DNA of 15,874 nucleotides, taken from Pseudofrankia asymbiotica (GTDB lineage Bacteria > Actinomycetota > Actinomycetes > Frankiales > Frankiaceae). Positions 1 to 8,596 of the stretch are shown here, piece after piece; within the stretch, counting starts at the first letter, position 1, and each line of letters starts with the position of its first letter. Both the position numbers and the translations under genes were made by a program. The DNA lies in the NCBI RefSeq assembly GCF_001983105.1, contig NZ_MOMC01000068.1, positions 47,843-63,716 of the forward strand. Reading direction: 5' to 3'. The notes beneath the pieces were generated by a model that had not been told where the DNA came from, did no database searches, and saw only the letters and a program-made list of their open reading frames with translations.

Positions 1-173
1 CACTCCGGCGACCTCGCTGCGGCCCGACCCCGATCGCTTCGCTCCATGGCCAGGCCTCCGCGAGGCGCGCCTCCGCGCCCAGCACGGTCACCCGCCGCTG
101 GAACGTTCCGGAACCCGGCATGAGCCTGGTGCCGTAGCGATCAGGCGCGCTGGACGGCGCGAGGCAGGCCTAC

Positions 174-1360
<1,187 letters not shown>

Positions 1361-1364
<4 letters not shown>

Positions 1365-3127
1365 GGCCGGACGCTCCCGGCGGGCGCGACACCGGCACCC
1401 GAACCACCCGTGCGCCCCGCCGGCATCGCCGGAGCCGCCGGCGACGCTGCCGCCGCCGATGCCGACGCGTCCAAGCGGGCCAGGTCCTCGATGGCCTCGA
1501 ACGTGTCCATGCCGGCCAGCTCGTCGAGGTCGTCGGGTGACGGGTCAGCGCCGTTCATGCCGGCCACGACCTGCCGGCGGAACGCCTCGGCGAGCGCCTT
1601 GCTGGTGGCCGCGCCGCTGCCCATCGCCTCCAGCTGGTGCTTGCCGCCCAGCCGGTCGGAGTCGGACAGCGGCACCGGGTAGATGCCATCGAAGCACGCC
1701 CGGCACAGCTCGCCCGCCGGCTGCCGGGACGCGGCGACCAGGCCGTCCAGCGAGACGTAGGCGAGCGAGTCCGCGCCGAGCGACTCCCGCACCTGCTCCA
1801 CCCCTGCACCGCTGGCGATCAGCTCGGCCCTGGTGGCGAAGTCGATGCCGTAGAAGCACGGCCAGCGCACCGGCGGCGACGAGATGCGGATGTGGACCTC
1901 GGCGGCCCCGGCCTCGCGCAGCATCCGCACCAGCGCGCGCTGGGTGTTGCCGCGCACGATCGAGTCGTCGACGACGACGAGCCGCCGGCCCTCGATCACC
2001 TCGCGCAGCGGGTTCAGCTTCAGCCGGATGCCCCGCTGGCGGATCGTCTGGGACGGCTGGATGAACGTCCGCCCGACGTAGGAGTTCTTGACCAGGCCCT
2101 CGCCGAACGGGATGCCGGACGCCTCCGCGTAGCCGACGGCGGCCGGCACACCGGACTGCGGCACCGGGATGACCAGGTCGGCGTCGACCGGTGCCTCGCG
2201 GGCGAGGGTCCGCCCGGTCTCGACCCGGGTGGCGTGCACCGAGCGGCCGGCGATCGTCGTGTCCGGGCGGGCCAGGTAGACGAACTCGAACAGGCAGCCG
2301 TGCCGGTCAGCCGGGGCGAAGCGCAGCGAGCGCGGCCCGTCCGCGTCGATGACGACCAGCTCGCCCGGCTCCACCTCACGCACGAACGTCGCGCCCACGA
2401 TGTCGAGCGCGCAGGTCTCGCTGGCCACCACCCAGGCCTGTTCGTCGGCGCGGCTGTCGAGGCGGCCGAGCACGAGCGGATGGACGCCGTGGGTGTCACG
2501 GGCGGCGTACAGCGTCGAGGCGTCCGAGAAGACCAGCGAGAACGCGCCGCGCAGGAGGGGCAGGATGTCCAGCGCCGCGTCCACCAGCGTCGGGCCGGGA
2601 TGGTTGGCCAGCAGCGCGGTGATCAGGTCGGAGTCGGTGGTGGCGTGCATGCCGGCGTCCCGGTCGTCACCGAGATTCTCGGCCAGCTCCATGATGTTGG
2701 TCAGGTTGCCGTTGTGCGCGAGCGCGACGCCGTCGCCCAGCCGGGCGGTGCGGTACGACGGCTGGGCGTTCTCCCAGGTGGACGAGCCGGTGGTCGAGTA
2801 GCGGGTGTGCCCGACGGCCATGTGCCCGGACAGGCTCGACAGCGTCCGCTCGTCGAACACCTGGGCGACCAGCCCCAGCTCCTTGAACACCAGGATCGCG
2901 CGGCCGTCGGCGACGGCCATGCCGGCCGCCTCCTGGCCGCGGTGCTGCAGGGCGTACAGGCCGTAATAGGTGAGGTTCGCGACATCCTCGCCGGGCGCCC
3001 AGATTCCGAACACGCCGCAGGCGTCCTGAGGCCCGGCGGCGTCGCGCAGCTCGAGGTCCCAGTTCTGGTCCTGACCGGCGGAACGGGGGTCATCCGAGCT
3101 GGAAGCGGCGGCCGTCCCCTTGGTCAT
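1361..3127 (-). CDS. purF: Amidophosphoribosyltransferase (glutamine PRPP amidotransferase)
   Basis: PurF makes 5-phosphoribosylamine from PRPP and glutamine, the committed step of purine synthesis. The 588-aa product has an N-terminal Ntn glutaminase domain. Cys37 in DACGVFGIWA is the expected nucleophile after removal of a 36-residue propeptide. It is followed by LQHRGQEAAGM (60-70), GHTRYSTTG (106-114) and HNGNLTN (138-144). The phosphoribosyltransferase domain has the PRPP loop VVVDDSIVRGNT (384-395) and KNSYVGRTFIQPSQ (347-360). Cys278, Cys424, Cys475 and Cys478 (CRAC) match the four cluster ligands of the Bacillus-type [4Fe-4S] enzyme. The length exceeds the usual 470-530 aa because of an Ala/Gly/Pro-rich tail after about residue 555. 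The start is ATG at 3127 with AGGAG ten bases upstream. It lies downstream of the MDMPI/SCP-like gene and overlaps purM. Feedback inhibition by purine nucleotides is known for the family. Confidence 0.98.
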
Positions 3128-3444
3128 GGCACCAGTTCTCCTCGCCTGTCACCGTCCGGGATCCGGGCTCGCCCCCGGGCTGACACAACGGGCCACCCTG
3201 CCAGGCCGCCCACGCGGGAGCCAACGGGCCAACCCGCCTTGACTGGGATCTTGACGAACCGTCCCGCCATGGACTCGCCGTCGACAGCCACCGTCACTCA
3301 CGCTAACAGCAGCCGAGTTAGCGGGCATTTCGCTCGGGACGTACCCGTGAGCAGTACCACCAAGCTCCCACACGGGCCCGGCCGCCCAGCAGCCAGAAGG
3401 CCGTCACTCGCCGCCGCAAGAGTGAGATGAACTACAGAGACGAA
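3128..3444 (-). promoter_or_regulatory. purF upstream region with a dyad over a -10-like box
   Basis: This 317-base gap between the MDMPI/SCP-like gene and purF has no supported ORF. It is less GC-rich than its neighbours. On the plus strand CGCTAAC (3301-3307) and GTTAGCG (3317-3323) form a perfect 7-base dyad with a 9-base spacer. Read on the minus strand, the purF-proximal arm overlaps TAGCGT (3300-3305), which fits the actinobacterial -10 pattern TANNNT, but I see no good -35. A GTCAAG direct repeat on the minus strand (12-base periodicity, about 3238-3256) lies between the dyad and purF. If the -10 is real, the purF leader is about 165 bases. The gap suggests purF has its own promoter. 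The promoter and operator roles are inferences. Confidence 0.4.
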
Positions 3445-4308
3445 CTACAAGAGCGGGAGGTAGGGACGCAGGTCCGAACGCTCGCCGCTGGCCGTGACAC
3501 GGCCGTCGGCCAGCGCCGCCGACCAGTCCAGCCGCCCGGCGGCCACCGCGACGAAGGCGACCGGGTCGGCCTCGACGACGTTCGGCGGGGTGCCACGGGT
3601 ATGCCGGGGGCCCTCGACCACCTGCGCGGCGGCGAACGGCGGCACCCGGACCTCGACCGACCGGCCGGGCGCCCGAGCGGCGAGCAGATCGACGAGCGTG
3701 CGCGTCACGACACGCAGCGCTTCTCGATCCGGCGTGAGCCCGAGGTCCAGGCCGTGCACAACCCCCTCGACGCACCTGGTCACGACGAAGTCGCCCAGCC
3801 GGATCGGGCCGCCAGGCGACGTCACCACCCGGTCCCAGGCCGCCTGTCCGGAGGGCTGGTCAGCGGTCGCGGCCATGAGGGCGCCGCGCGACGCGGCCAC
3901 CGCCGACCGCAGCAGGGAGCGCAGGTCATGCGGGGACATGCCCGCGGCGTCCGAGCGGGCGGTGTCCGCGATCGCCTCGGCACGGGCACCGACCCCGCCC
4001 AGATACTCGACGGCGTTCGCCACGCTGGCGTCGCTCGCGCGGGCCTCCCCTCGGCCAGCACCGGCGCCGGCCGCCGGGGTGGGTGACGTGTCGATGAGCG
4101 CGCGCGCCAGCGCCCCGCCGGATCGGGCGCAGTGCGCCACCAGGTCGGCTGTCGTCCAGCCGGGCAGCGCGCTGGAGGCGGCGAAACGCGCGTCATCCAA
4201 CGCATCGACGCCGGCCACGATCAGATCCCACTGCCGGGTGAAGGCCTCCGTCAGCCGAGGATCGTCCGGCCGGCCGCCTGCTCGTCCCATACTCCGATTC
4301 TGACCCAC
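3445..4308 (-). CDS. Mycothiol-dependent maleylpyruvate isomerase-like / sterol carrier (SCP) family protein
   Basis: This two-domain cytosolic protein is of the kind found next to purF in many actinobacteria. Residues about 20-190 form a DinB/MDMPI-type four-helix domain. His59 in LPGWTTADLVAHC, together with Glu181 and His185 in CVEGVVHGLDLG, matches the His/Glu/His metal ligands of mycothiol-dependent maleylpyruvate isomerase, so the metal site looks intact. Residues about 195-285 match the small bacterial SCP-like C-terminal domain (DPVAFVAVAAGRLDW, then DGRVTASGERSDLRPYLPLL). The substrate is unknown; maleylpyruvate itself is unlikely, because no aromatic catabolism genes are nearby. An Ala/Gly insertion follows about residue 75. 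The start is uncertain: GTG at 4308 opens the longest frame, whereas ATG at 4290 (281 aa) lies six bases after CAGAAT, a -10-like box suggesting leaderless translation. The gene lies upstream of purF on the same strand and is divergent from the sacsin-like gene. Confidence 0.85.
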   Translation of the reverse strand: MGQNRSMGRAGGRPDDPRLTEAFTRQWDLIVAGVDALDDARFAASSALPGWTTADLVAHCARSGGALARALIDTSPTPAAGAGAGRGEARASDASVANAVEYLGGVGARAEAIADTARSDAAGMSPHDLRSLLRSAVAASRGALMAATADQPSGQAAWDRVVTSPGGPIRLGDFVVTRCVEGVVHGLDLGLTPDREALRVVTRTLVDLLAARAPGRSVEVRVPPFAAAQVVEGPRHTRGTPPNVVEADPVAFVAVAAGRLDWSAALADGRVTASGERSDLRPYLPLL

Positions 4309-4427
4309 TCCGTGCGGACGGCGCTCCGGTCCACTTACCTGGCTTGGATCGGTGACGTTCCAGCGGAACGCCCGGACGGAGCCGAACCAATGTCAGCCCT
4401 GCTCCGGGCAGTGGCGAAGATAGAGAA
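4309..4427. promoter_or_regulatory. Divergent intergenic region with a short hairpin
   Basis: These 119 bases separate the starts of the MDMPI/SCP-like gene (minus) and the sacsin-like gene (plus) and must hold both promoters. A perfect 6-base stem with a 3-base loop is present, CGTTCC (4356-4361) and GGAACG (4365-4370). I could not identify convincing -35/-10 pairs on either strand. The 12-mer ACGTTCCAGCGG of the hairpin also occurs on the minus strand near position 100, downstream of purM, which may be coincidence. Confidence 0.3.
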
Positions 4428-7400
4428 GTGGAAGCGACGCATCTGGACGCGGCCGACGAGTCGGCGGTTGGCTCCGCCGCGGCGGCTGGGCCGGCCGCCC
4501 AGCCGGCGAACCCCGGCGTTCCTCCCAGCTCGGCTCCGCCGGGTCGGGAGGCCGGTGACCCGTTCGGGACGGCGGCCGTCCGGGGGCGGGTGCTCGACGC
4601 CTGGGCGGCGTCGCCGGCCCGCTTCCGGGAGGACGCCAACGCCGAGGAGGACGCGGCGCTGGGCGCCTACCGCGACCGCCTCGTCGTCGAACTGCTGCAG
4701 AACGCGGTGGACGCGGCCGCGGTCGCCGGGGTCGCGGGCCGGGTGCTGATCCGGCTCACGGGCGACCACCTGGAGGTCGCGAACACCGGCGCGCCGCTGA
4801 CCGCCGCCGGCGTGGAGGCGCTCAGCACGCTGCGCGCCTCGGCCAAACGGGACACTGGCGCCATCGGCCGGTTCGGCGCCGGGTTCGCCTCCGTGCTCGC
4901 GGTCAGCGACGAGCCGTCGATCGTCTCGCGGAACCCGGCCGCGGCCGGGAGTGGTGACGAGGCTCCGGGAGGCCCGGCGGAAGGCCCGTCCGAGGGGGTA
5001 TCGCCGGCGTCCGCGCGCGGCGTGCGCTGGTCCAAGGATTGGACGGTCGCCGCCGTCCACCAGATCGGCGCCGCCGGGCTGCGCGCCGAGCTCGCCCGCC
5101 GCGACGGCGCGGCACCCATACTGCGGCTGCCGTTCGCCGCGGTGGACGAACGGCCGCCGCCGGATGGCTACGACACCGTCGTCCGGCTCCCGCTACGCGA
5201 CGCCGAGGCCGCCGCGACCGCCCGCGAGCTGCTGGCCGCCTTCGACCCCACGCTCCTGCTGGTCCTGCCCGGCCTGGTCGAGGCCGTCCTCGACCTGGAC
5301 GGCGACATCCAGACGCACACCTGCCACTGGGAGTACACCGCGGGCGACGAGTCGGTCGGCGAGGCGCCGGCGGCGATCGCCGACGCCCACCACGGCGACC
5401 CGGCCGACCCCGCGGACATGCCGCTGGACGCCGCGCTGGAGATCGCGCTGCTCGACGGGGAACGCTGGCGCGGCTGCGTGCGCCGGGGCACGATCCCGCC
5501 GGCGCTGCTCGCGGACAGGCCCGTCGAGGAGCGGGCGAGGACCGGCTACGCGGCTCGCGCGATGGTGCGCGACCGCGGCTGGCCGGCGGCCGTCCCGAAG
5601 GTGGTCCGCGCGCCGCAGCCGACCGACGAGCCCCTGTCGCTGCCGGTACTGGCCAGTGTCGAGCTGCCGCTGGAGCCCTCCCGCCGGCACACGGTCGCGG
5701 GGCCCCTGCGCGACTGGCTGACCGACCGCCTCGCCGAGGCGGTCGTCGCCCTCGCCGTCCACCTGGGAGGCGCCGACGCCGACGCGGCGCCCGACGGCAC
5801 GCCCGCGCCGGGCGGCGGCGGCGAAGGCCGCGGCGAGGACCTGTTCGCCATGTTCGCGGCGTCGAGCCCGACCACTGACGACAGGCACGGTCCCGCGCCG
5901 ATCAGCGCCGACCCAGAGGTTCCTGCTCGATCGACGGCAGGGTCCCTGCCGGACGGGCGAAGCCCATCTGGGAAATCGGCGATCGAGCAGGTCGTGATCC
6001 CGCCGGACCCGCTGGCGGCGCTGGAGCTGGTGCCGTCCGGGCTGCCCGCCGGTCCCGTGGACGGCCGGCTGCGCGACGCCGTGGCCCGGATGCTGCCCGA
6101 GGTCGGAATGATGCCAGGCGGCCGACTCGGCCGGGAATGCGTCGTCTGCGACCTCGGCCCGGCCACCGACGCCGTGACCGCCCTGCTCTCCCCCGCCACC
6201 GGCGGGGCCGACGTGTCCGACCGTGGCGTCGCCTCCAGCGAGGACCTGGCCGACTCGGAGTTCGACGCCGGCGCCGTCCTCGAAGCCGAGGGTTCCGGGG
6301 CAGGCGCCGAGGATCCCCGGGAGAACCCCGTCTCGGGGCTGCTCCCGGCGCGCTACGCCGCCCGGCACTGGCGGCGCGCACTGGACGCGCTCGGCGTGCG
6401 CCGGCTCGACAGCGCCGGCCTGGTCGACGTGCTCGCGGGCCTGCGCAGGCCCCCGGCCTGGTGGTCGTCGCTGTACGCCGCTCTGATCACGGCGCCGGAC
6501 CGGGACGCCCTCGGCGCCCTGCCGGTGCCGGTCGCGACAGTCGCCAACGGCGACAGCGACGACGATCCCGACGGCGCGGCGGCCGGCGCGGACGAGCGGC
6601 CGGCCCTGCGGGTGCGGATGGTCACCGGGCCGCGCGGGGTGCTGCTGCCCACCGAGGGGCTGGACGTGCTGGCGCTCGCCGCCTCCGGCCTGCCGCTGCG
6701 GGTCGTGCATCCGGACGCCTGCCTCGGCACGGCCAGGGACGCGCTGCGCACCCTCGGGGCGGTGGAGGGCACGCCGGCCGGCGTACTGCGCGACCCGGCG
6801 GTGCACGAGGCGGTCGTCGACTCCGACCCCGACGACGACCCGGAGGAGCTGCTGGCGCTGGCCGCGGCCGTGCTGGCGCTGGTCCGCGACGCGGACCTGA
6901 CCCCGGCGGAGACGGCCGCCGGGCTCGACTGGCTCGGTGAGCTGCTCCTGCCGGACACCGAGGGAGAGTTCGTCCCGTCCGCCGAACTGCTGATCGCGAA
7001 CGGTCCGCTGGACCGCCTGGTCGCGGGTGACACGCCTTTCGGCATCCTGGCTCCGGAGATCGCCGACGCCTGGTCGACGGGCGTGCTGGAGGCCGTCGGC
7101 GTGCTGCGCACGTTCGGCGTCCTCTACGCGAGCGACGTGACGCTCGACCCGGACGAGCCCGTGCTGCTCGACCTCGACGACAGCGACACCTGGGTCGAGG
7201 AGGCTGTCGAGTCGCCGGCGCTCGCGCCGGCGCGGGCCGCGGCGGCCCGCGCGGGCGGCCGCGGCGTTCCGGTGGTGCTCTCCAGCTTCGCCGCGGTGCG
7301 CGACCTGGAGCTGGTGGATCCGGCCGCCTGGCCGGAGGCGCTCGCCGAGCTCGCCCAGCCGCCGCTGCGCGGCGTCGTGCTCGACGACGAGCCGTCATAC

Positions 7401-8402
7401 ACCCGTTGGTGGCTCGCCCGGCACGCGCTGCTGCCGGTCGCGAGCCCGCGGGACATCGACGCGGCGGCCGACGCCGGCAGCGGCAGCGGCGCTGGCGAGG
7501 ACGACTACGACGACCGGCACCGGTATGCCCGGGAGGGCTTCGGCTTTGACGGCGGCCGCGGCGGCACGGTCCGGCTGCCACCGGCGGAGCTGCGGTTGCC
7601 CGGCGCCGATCCGCTGCTCGCGGGGCTGTTCGCCCCGGCGGCCCCGCTGCCCGGAGTGGACGCCGAGCTGCTGCGCGCGCTCGGCTGCCGCCTGACCCTG
7701 AGCGACGTCCTCGGCGACGTCGCCGGTGTGCTCGACCTGCTCGACCGGCTCGGCGACGTCGACCGGGACGTTCCGTGGCCGTCCGCGAGGGCGCTCTACG
7801 TCGCCGCGGTGACCGCCGTGACCCGGCTCGCCGCCGGCCCGGACGGGGAGCCGGGCGGTGGGCTCGCCGACGGCCGGCTGGACCCGCCGCTGACGGTACG
7901 CACCCCGCGGGGCGTCGTCCCCGCCCGCGACGCCGTCGTCCTGGACGCCCCGGACCTGCTCACGCTGCTCGGTGACGCTGAACCGCTGCGGGTGCCACTC
8001 GACCGGGCGGCCGAGATCGGCCGCGTGCTCGGGGTGCCGCTCGCGTCGGCGTCCGCGGACTGCCCGGTGCTCGATGGCCCCTACAACACGGCCGAGCGGC
8101 AGGCCCCGGACGGCACGCCATACGTCGAGCACGCCCGGCTGGTGGTCGCCGACCTCGCCGGTCGACCGACGCACACGCCCTGGCGGGTGGTCGGCGGCAT
8201 CGGCGGCGAGATCCATGTCGACGCCGAGGCCGGCACCGACGCGCTCGCCCGCGCGCTCGCCTGGCGGGCCGGCACCTGGCACCGCCGGCACGCCCTGGCG
8301 GCCGCCCTGCGCGACCCCGACGGCACGGCCTTCCGCGACGCCGAGGACGACCTCGACGACGAGGCGATCGCCCCTCTGTGGAGCGCCCCGCCCAGTTCGT
8401 GA
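4428..8402 (+). CDS. Large sacsin-like GHKL ATP-binding protein
   Basis: This 1324-residue acidic protein has an N-terminal Hsp90/sacsin-type (GHKL, Bergerat-fold) ATP-binding domain. The N-box is ELLQNAVDAA (88-97, with Glu88, Asn92 and Asp95 in place). The second motif is ANTGAP (117-122), where Hsp90 proteins have DxGxG. The glycine lid is GRFGAGF (146-152). The preceding segment SPARFREDANAEEDAALGAYRDRLVVE is characteristic of the actinobacterial members. About 1150 residues follow with no catalytic motif I recognise; acidic and Ala/Pro-rich linkers (about 440-530, 620-640, 695-720, 1015-1035) separate globular stretches. No signal peptide or membrane helix is seen, so it is probably cytosolic. 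ATP binding is likely; a chaperone-like role is inferred from sacsin and unproven here. The start is GTG at 4428 with only a weak AGAGAA upstream, so the N-terminus is uncertain. It appears monocistronic. Confidence 0.8.
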   Translation: MEATHLDAADESAVGSAAAAGPAAQPANPGVPPSSAPPGREAGDPFGTAAVRGRVLDAWAASPARFREDANAEEDAALGAYRDRLVVELLQNAVDAAAVAGVAGRVLIRLTGDHLEVANTGAPLTAAGVEALSTLRASAKRDTGAIGRFGAGFASVLAVSDEPSIVSRNPAAAGSGDEAPGGPAEGPSEGVSPASARGVRWSKDWTVAAVHQIGAAGLRAELARRDGAAPILRLPFAAVDERPPPDGYDTVVRLPLRDAEAAATARELLAAFDPTLLLVLPGLVEAVLDLDGDIQTHTCHWEYTAGDESVGEAPAAIADAHHGDPADPADMPLDAALEIALLDGERWRGCVRRGTIPPALLADRPVEERARTGYAARAMVRDRGWPAAVPKVVRAPQPTDEPLSLPVLASVELPLEPSRRHTVAGPLRDWLTDRLAEAVVALAVHLGGADADAAPDGTPAPGGGGEGRGEDLFAMFAASSPTTDDRHGPAPISADPEVPARSTAGSLPDGRSPSGKSAIEQVVIPPDPLAALELVPSGLPAGPVDGRLRDAVARMLPEVGMMPGGRLGRECVVCDLGPATDAVTALLSPATGGADVSDRGVASSEDLADSEFDAGAVLEAEGSGAGAEDPRENPVSGLLPARYAARHWRRALDALGVRRLDSAGLVDVLAGLRRPPAWWSSLYAALITAPDRDALGALPVPVATVANGDSDDDPDGAAAGADERPALRVRMVTGPRGVLLPTEGLDVLALAASGLPLRVVHPDACLGTARDALRTLGAVEGTPAGVLRDPAVHEAVVDSDPDDDPEELLALAAAVLALVRDADLTPAETAAGLDWLGELLLPDTEGEFVPSAELLIANGPLDRLVAGDTPFGILAPEIADAWSTGVLEAVGVLRTFGVLYASDVTLDPDEPVLLDLDDSDTWVEEAVESPALAPARAAAARAGGRGVPVVLSSFAAVRDLELVDPAAWPEALAELAQPPLRGVVLDDEPSYTRWWLARHALLPVASPRDIDAAADAGSGSGAGEDDYDDRHRYAREGFGFDGGRGGTVRLPPAELRLPGADPLLAGLFAPAAPLPGVDAELLRALGCRLTLSDVLGDVAGVLDLLDRLGDVDRDVPWPSARALYVAAVTAVTRLAAGPDGEPGGGLADGRLDPPLTVRTPRGVVPARDAVVLDAPDLLTLLGDAEPLRVPLDRAAEIGRVLGVPLASASADCPVLDGPYNTAERQAPDGTPYVEHARLVVADLAGRPTHTPWRVVGGIGGEIHVDAEAGTDALARALAWRAGTWHRRHALAAALRDPDGTAFRDAEDDLDDEAIAPLWSAPPSS
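5922..5991. repeat. Intragenic cloverleaf-like palindromic element
   Basis: A 12-base perfect inverted repeat, CCTGCTCGATCG (5922-5933) and CGATCGAGCAGG (5980-5991), encloses two inner hairpins. One is GGCAGGG/CCCTGCC around a single T (5936-5950); the other is GGGC/GCCC around GAA (5955-5965). The whole folds as a stem with two arms. It is read in frame inside the sacsin-like gene as residues 499-521 (from PARSTAGS to SAIEQ), within a low-complexity linker. The codons here (for example CCA TCT GGG AAA) are poorer in GC3 than the surrounding gene. It resembles small palindromic elements inserted in frame into coding sequence. No second copy is visible in this window. Confidence 0.6.
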
Positions 8403-8504
8403 CGGAGCCCGCCCTCGACGTGGATGCTCCGACCTGGCCACGGAACGCACCCGGCGCGGCGCCGTTCCGGCGGAATCCGCGACGGAGCGGCCCGACTGGG
8501 CGAT

Positions 8505-8517
8505 CCTGACTGTCAGG
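8505..8517. promoter_or_regulatory. 13-base palindrome upstream of the LLM oxidoreductase
   Basis: CCTGACTGTCAGG is a perfect dyad (6+1+6) about 80 bases upstream of the oxidoreductase start. It lies just before a locally AT-rich patch (ACTAAATACC, 8535-8544) that could hold the promoter. The intergenic region 8403-8596 contains no other gene. A regulator-binding site is a reasonable guess, but the regulator is unknown. A weak intrinsic terminator of the preceding gene is less likely, since there is no T-run and it lies 100 bases past the stop. Confidence 0.35.
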
Positions 8518-8596
8518 CGCGCGGCGTTCCGTGGACTAAATACCCCTCATTCCGATCGTTGACGTCGAGAAGGCAAGTCACCGAGAGAGGCCCACG

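Noticed and set aside
1..47. Possible gene start running off the left edge on the minus strand (ATG at 47, GGAGG upstream)
   Set aside because: Only 15 codons visible with mixed third-position bases; the stretch could equally be a repeat. It also does not resemble the DUF3073 protein often found after purM in actinobacteria.
1637..3430. 597-codon plus-strand open frame opposite purF
   Set aside because: Antisense shadow of a certain purF gene; high GC keeps opposite frames open. The product is Arg/Gln/Val-rich with no recognisable domain.
5193..6806. 537-codon minus-strand open frame opposite the sacsin-like gene
   Set aside because: Composition is that of a GC-rich shadow frame (Gly/Arg/Val-rich, repeated simple motifs), and the opposite strand carries a recognisable ATPase.
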